Of a stretch of DNA of 34,852 nucleotides, positions 33,871 to 34,852 are shown piece after piece. Location of the stretch: the NCBI GenBank assembly GCA_012518395.1, contig JAAYSJ010000165.1, forward strand, positions 1-34,852. The letters are read 5' to 3'. How positions within the stretch are numbered: the first letter of the stretch is position 1; every line of letters begins with the position of its first letter. Origin of the DNA: Clostridiales bacterium. GTDB taxonomy: Bacteria > Bacillota > Clostridia > Caldicoprobacterales > UBA3941. The notes under the pieces are model-generated. The model did not search any database, was not told the DNA's origin, and saw nothing but the letters and a program-made list of their open reading frames with translations. The position numbers and the translations under genes were made by a program.

Positions 33871-34093
33871 ATTATATATGTTGCGGAAAAGAATTATCAT
33901 TTCAAACTCAGCAGAATCATCTGATTTTGAGCAAAAGTAATGTGTTTTTTCGCAATATATGAATCAAGTAAAATGTTTTGCATTAAAGTATCTGAATGTA
34001 TAATGTTAAATGCAAAACATATAAAATAGTTCTAAAGGCTCGCAATATTTAAGACACTGGGGAAAATTCTTAAAAAATCTCATGGTAACTATA
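33871..34093. other. AT-rich intergenic spacer with inverted repeats, no gene seen
   Basis: Between the dacF terminator and the tRNA promoter I find no coding frame with a ribosome binding site. The stretch contains a hairpin at 33907-33931 (CTCA...TGAG around AATCA/TGATT), an imperfect outer repeat in which TTGCGGAAAA near 33881 faces TTTTTTCGCAA near 33945, and the strong inverted repeat listed separately. Confidence 0.6.
33973..34020. repeat. 12-bp perfect inverted repeat
   Basis: ATGTTTTGCATT (33973-33984) is the exact reverse complement of AATGCAAAACAT (34009-34020), with a 24-base AT-rich spacer. There is no T tract after it, so it is not a classical terminator. Its role is unknown. 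Confidence 0.8.
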
Positions 34094-34122
34094 TTGACAG
34101 CTTGATCCTTCTATGGTAAACT
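34094..34122 (+). promoter_or_regulatory. Promoter of the tRNA cluster
   Basis: A full-consensus -35 TTGACA (34094-34099) is followed after 17 bases by TAAACT (34117-34122) with an upstream TG (34114-34115), an extended -10. The start near 34130 leaves a short leader before the first tRNA at 34142. Confidence 0.7.
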
Positions 34123-34141
34123 TCTTAATTGTCAGCGTTAT

Positions 34142-34215
<74 letters not shown>

Positions 34216-34225
34216 AAAGCACCAT

Positions 34226-34302
<77 letters not shown>

Positions 34303-34321
34303 TTAGTAATTTTGTTAGTTT

Positions 34322-34399
34322 GGTGGGTATAGCTCAGTTGGTTAGAGCGCCAGATTGTGGCTCTGGAAGTCGTGGGTTCAAATCCCGTTACCCACCCCA
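34322..34399 (+). tRNA. tRNA-His (GTG)
   Basis: The anticodon loop TTGTGGC between CCAGA and TCTGG gives GTG. The histidine-specific extra G at 34322 can pair with C at 34396, outside acceptor GTGGGTA/TACCCAC. CCA is encoded at 34397-34399. Confidence 0.96.
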
Positions 34400-34405
34400 T
34401 AGGAT

Positions 34406-34480
34406 TGGGGCGTAGCCAAGCGGTAAGGCACGGGACTTTGACTCCCGCAGTCGTAGGTTCGAATCCTGCCGCCCCAGCCA
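34406..34480 (+). tRNA. tRNA-Gln (TTG)
   Basis: Acceptor TGGGGCG (34406-34412) pairs with CGCCCCA (34470-34476). The loop CTTTGAC between CGGGA and TCCCG gives TTG. CCA is encoded at 34478-34480. Confidence 0.96.
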
Positions 34481-34576
34481 TATTAAAATGCTGTTGATCA
34501 ATATTTGTAATTCCTAGTATTAGGTTATGAAACTTGACCAGGATAGCTGATGATTATTGGGAAACAAATATTTTAC

Positions 34577-34661
34577 GCGGGCGTGGCGGAACTGGCAGAC
34601 GCGCTAGACTTAGGATCTAGTGCCTAATGGCATGGGGGTTCAAATCCCTTCGCCCGCACCA
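34577..34661 (+). tRNA. tRNA-Leu (TAG)
   Basis: Acceptor GCGGGCG (34577-34583) pairs with CGCCCGC (34651-34657). The loop CTTAGGA between CTAGA and TCTAG gives TAG. The long variable arm (TGCCTAATGGCA) is typical of class II tRNA-Leu. CCA is encoded. Confidence 0.96.
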
Positions 34662-34712
34662 TATACCTTAGTATTGATTTTTTTGAATTTTTATTTTTGG
34701 AATATCCTTTTT

Positions 34713-34787
34713 GCGGGAGTGGCTCAGTGGTAGAGCGTCGCCTTGCCAAGGCGAATGTCGCGGGTTCGAATCCCGTCTTCCGCTCCA
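34713..34787 (+). tRNA. tRNA-Gly (GCC)
   Basis: Acceptor GCGGGAG (34713-34719) pairs, with G-T wobble, with CTTCCGC (34777-34783). The loop TTGCCAA between TCGCC and GGCGA gives GCC. CCA is encoded at 34785-34787. Confidence 0.96.
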
Positions 34788-34791
34788 TATT

Positions 34792-34852
34792 GGCGCCCAT
34801 AGCTCAGCTGGATAGAGTTACAGACTTCGAATCTGGAGGTCGCAGGTTCGAA
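34792..34852 (+). tRNA. tRNA-Arg (TCG), truncated by window end
   Basis: Acceptor 5' strand GGCGCCC starts at 34792. The D arm, the anticodon stem ACAGA/TCTGG (four pairs) with loop CTTCGAA (anticodon TCG), and the start of the T arm GGTTCGAA are present. The 3' acceptor strand lies beyond the window. Confidence 0.9.

Noticed and set aside
33871-34093. CRISPR-like or insertion-sequence remnant
   Set aside because: There are inverted repeats, but no regularly spaced direct repeats, no transposase fragment and no target-site duplication that I can see.

Overview
The window looks like the chromosome of an endospore-forming, low-GC Firmicute of the class Clostridia. The evidence is the dipicolinate synthase genes, SpoIVB, Spo0A, SpoIIM and a sporulation-type D,D-carboxypeptidase, together with AT-rich spacers, strong purine-rich ribosome binding sites and frequent TTG starts. 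All recognisable genes read on the + strand. I cannot name the species from sequence alone.

Region 1 (1-10.5 kb) is a sporulation, lysine-pathway and DNA-maintenance cluster: dpaA-dpaB (spore dipicolinic acid), dapG (aspartokinase), a ClpP-like protease (tepA) with ylzJ, uppP, ftsK/spoIIIE, pgsA, cinA and recA. It resembles the Bacillus dpaAB-asd-dapG-dapA-...-tepA-ylzJ-spoIIIE-...-pgsA-cinA-recA order, but asd and dapA are absent and uppP is inserted. recA has its own sigma-A promoter, a perfect GAAC-N4-GTTC LexA box at the transcription start, and a hairpin that overlaps its ribosome binding site.

Region 2 (10.6-16.2 kb) holds the envelope-stress trio Asp23/AmaP/DUF2273, then nusB, folD, xseA, xseB, ispA and a DUF212 (divergent PAP2) membrane protein.

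Region 3 (16.15-17.4 kb) is the most striking part. A protein-free stretch of about 570 bases is an OLE (Ornate Large Extremophilic) RNA. Its ends form a closing helix (16190-16197 with 16753-16760), it contains several strong internal hairpins including a GNRA-capped one, and a promoter (TTGTAA-N17-TATAAT) ends 7 bases before the first paired base. Directly downstream is oapA, the membrane protein partner of OLE RNA, starting at a TTG. Long open frames that run through the RNA are artefacts.

Region 4 (17.4-25.9 kb) continues the isoprenoid, arginine, repair and sporulation operon: dxs, tlyA, nadK, argR, recN, spoIVB and spo0A. spo0A is preceded by a full-consensus sigma-H promoter and a 0A box.

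Region 5 (26-33.9 kb) carries steA, steB, a family 2 glycosyltransferase, a MraY/WecA-like phosphoglycosyltransferase, a DUF3866 protein, spoIIM, a divergent XerC/XerD-type recombinase and dacF. The order tlyA-nadK-...-recN-...-steA-steB-...-xerD parallels a cluster known from Actinobacteria, here interleaved with sporulation genes and two glycan genes. The recombinase is odd: the usual catalytic lysine position is arginine and the C-terminus is short.

Region 6 (33.9-34.85 kb) has a terminator, an AT-rich spacer rich in inverted repeats, and seven tRNA genes (Gly-TCC, Arg-TCT, His-GTG, Gln-TTG, Leu-TAG, Gly-GCC, and Arg-TCG cut by the window end). No insertion sequence, prophage or CRISPR array was seen.
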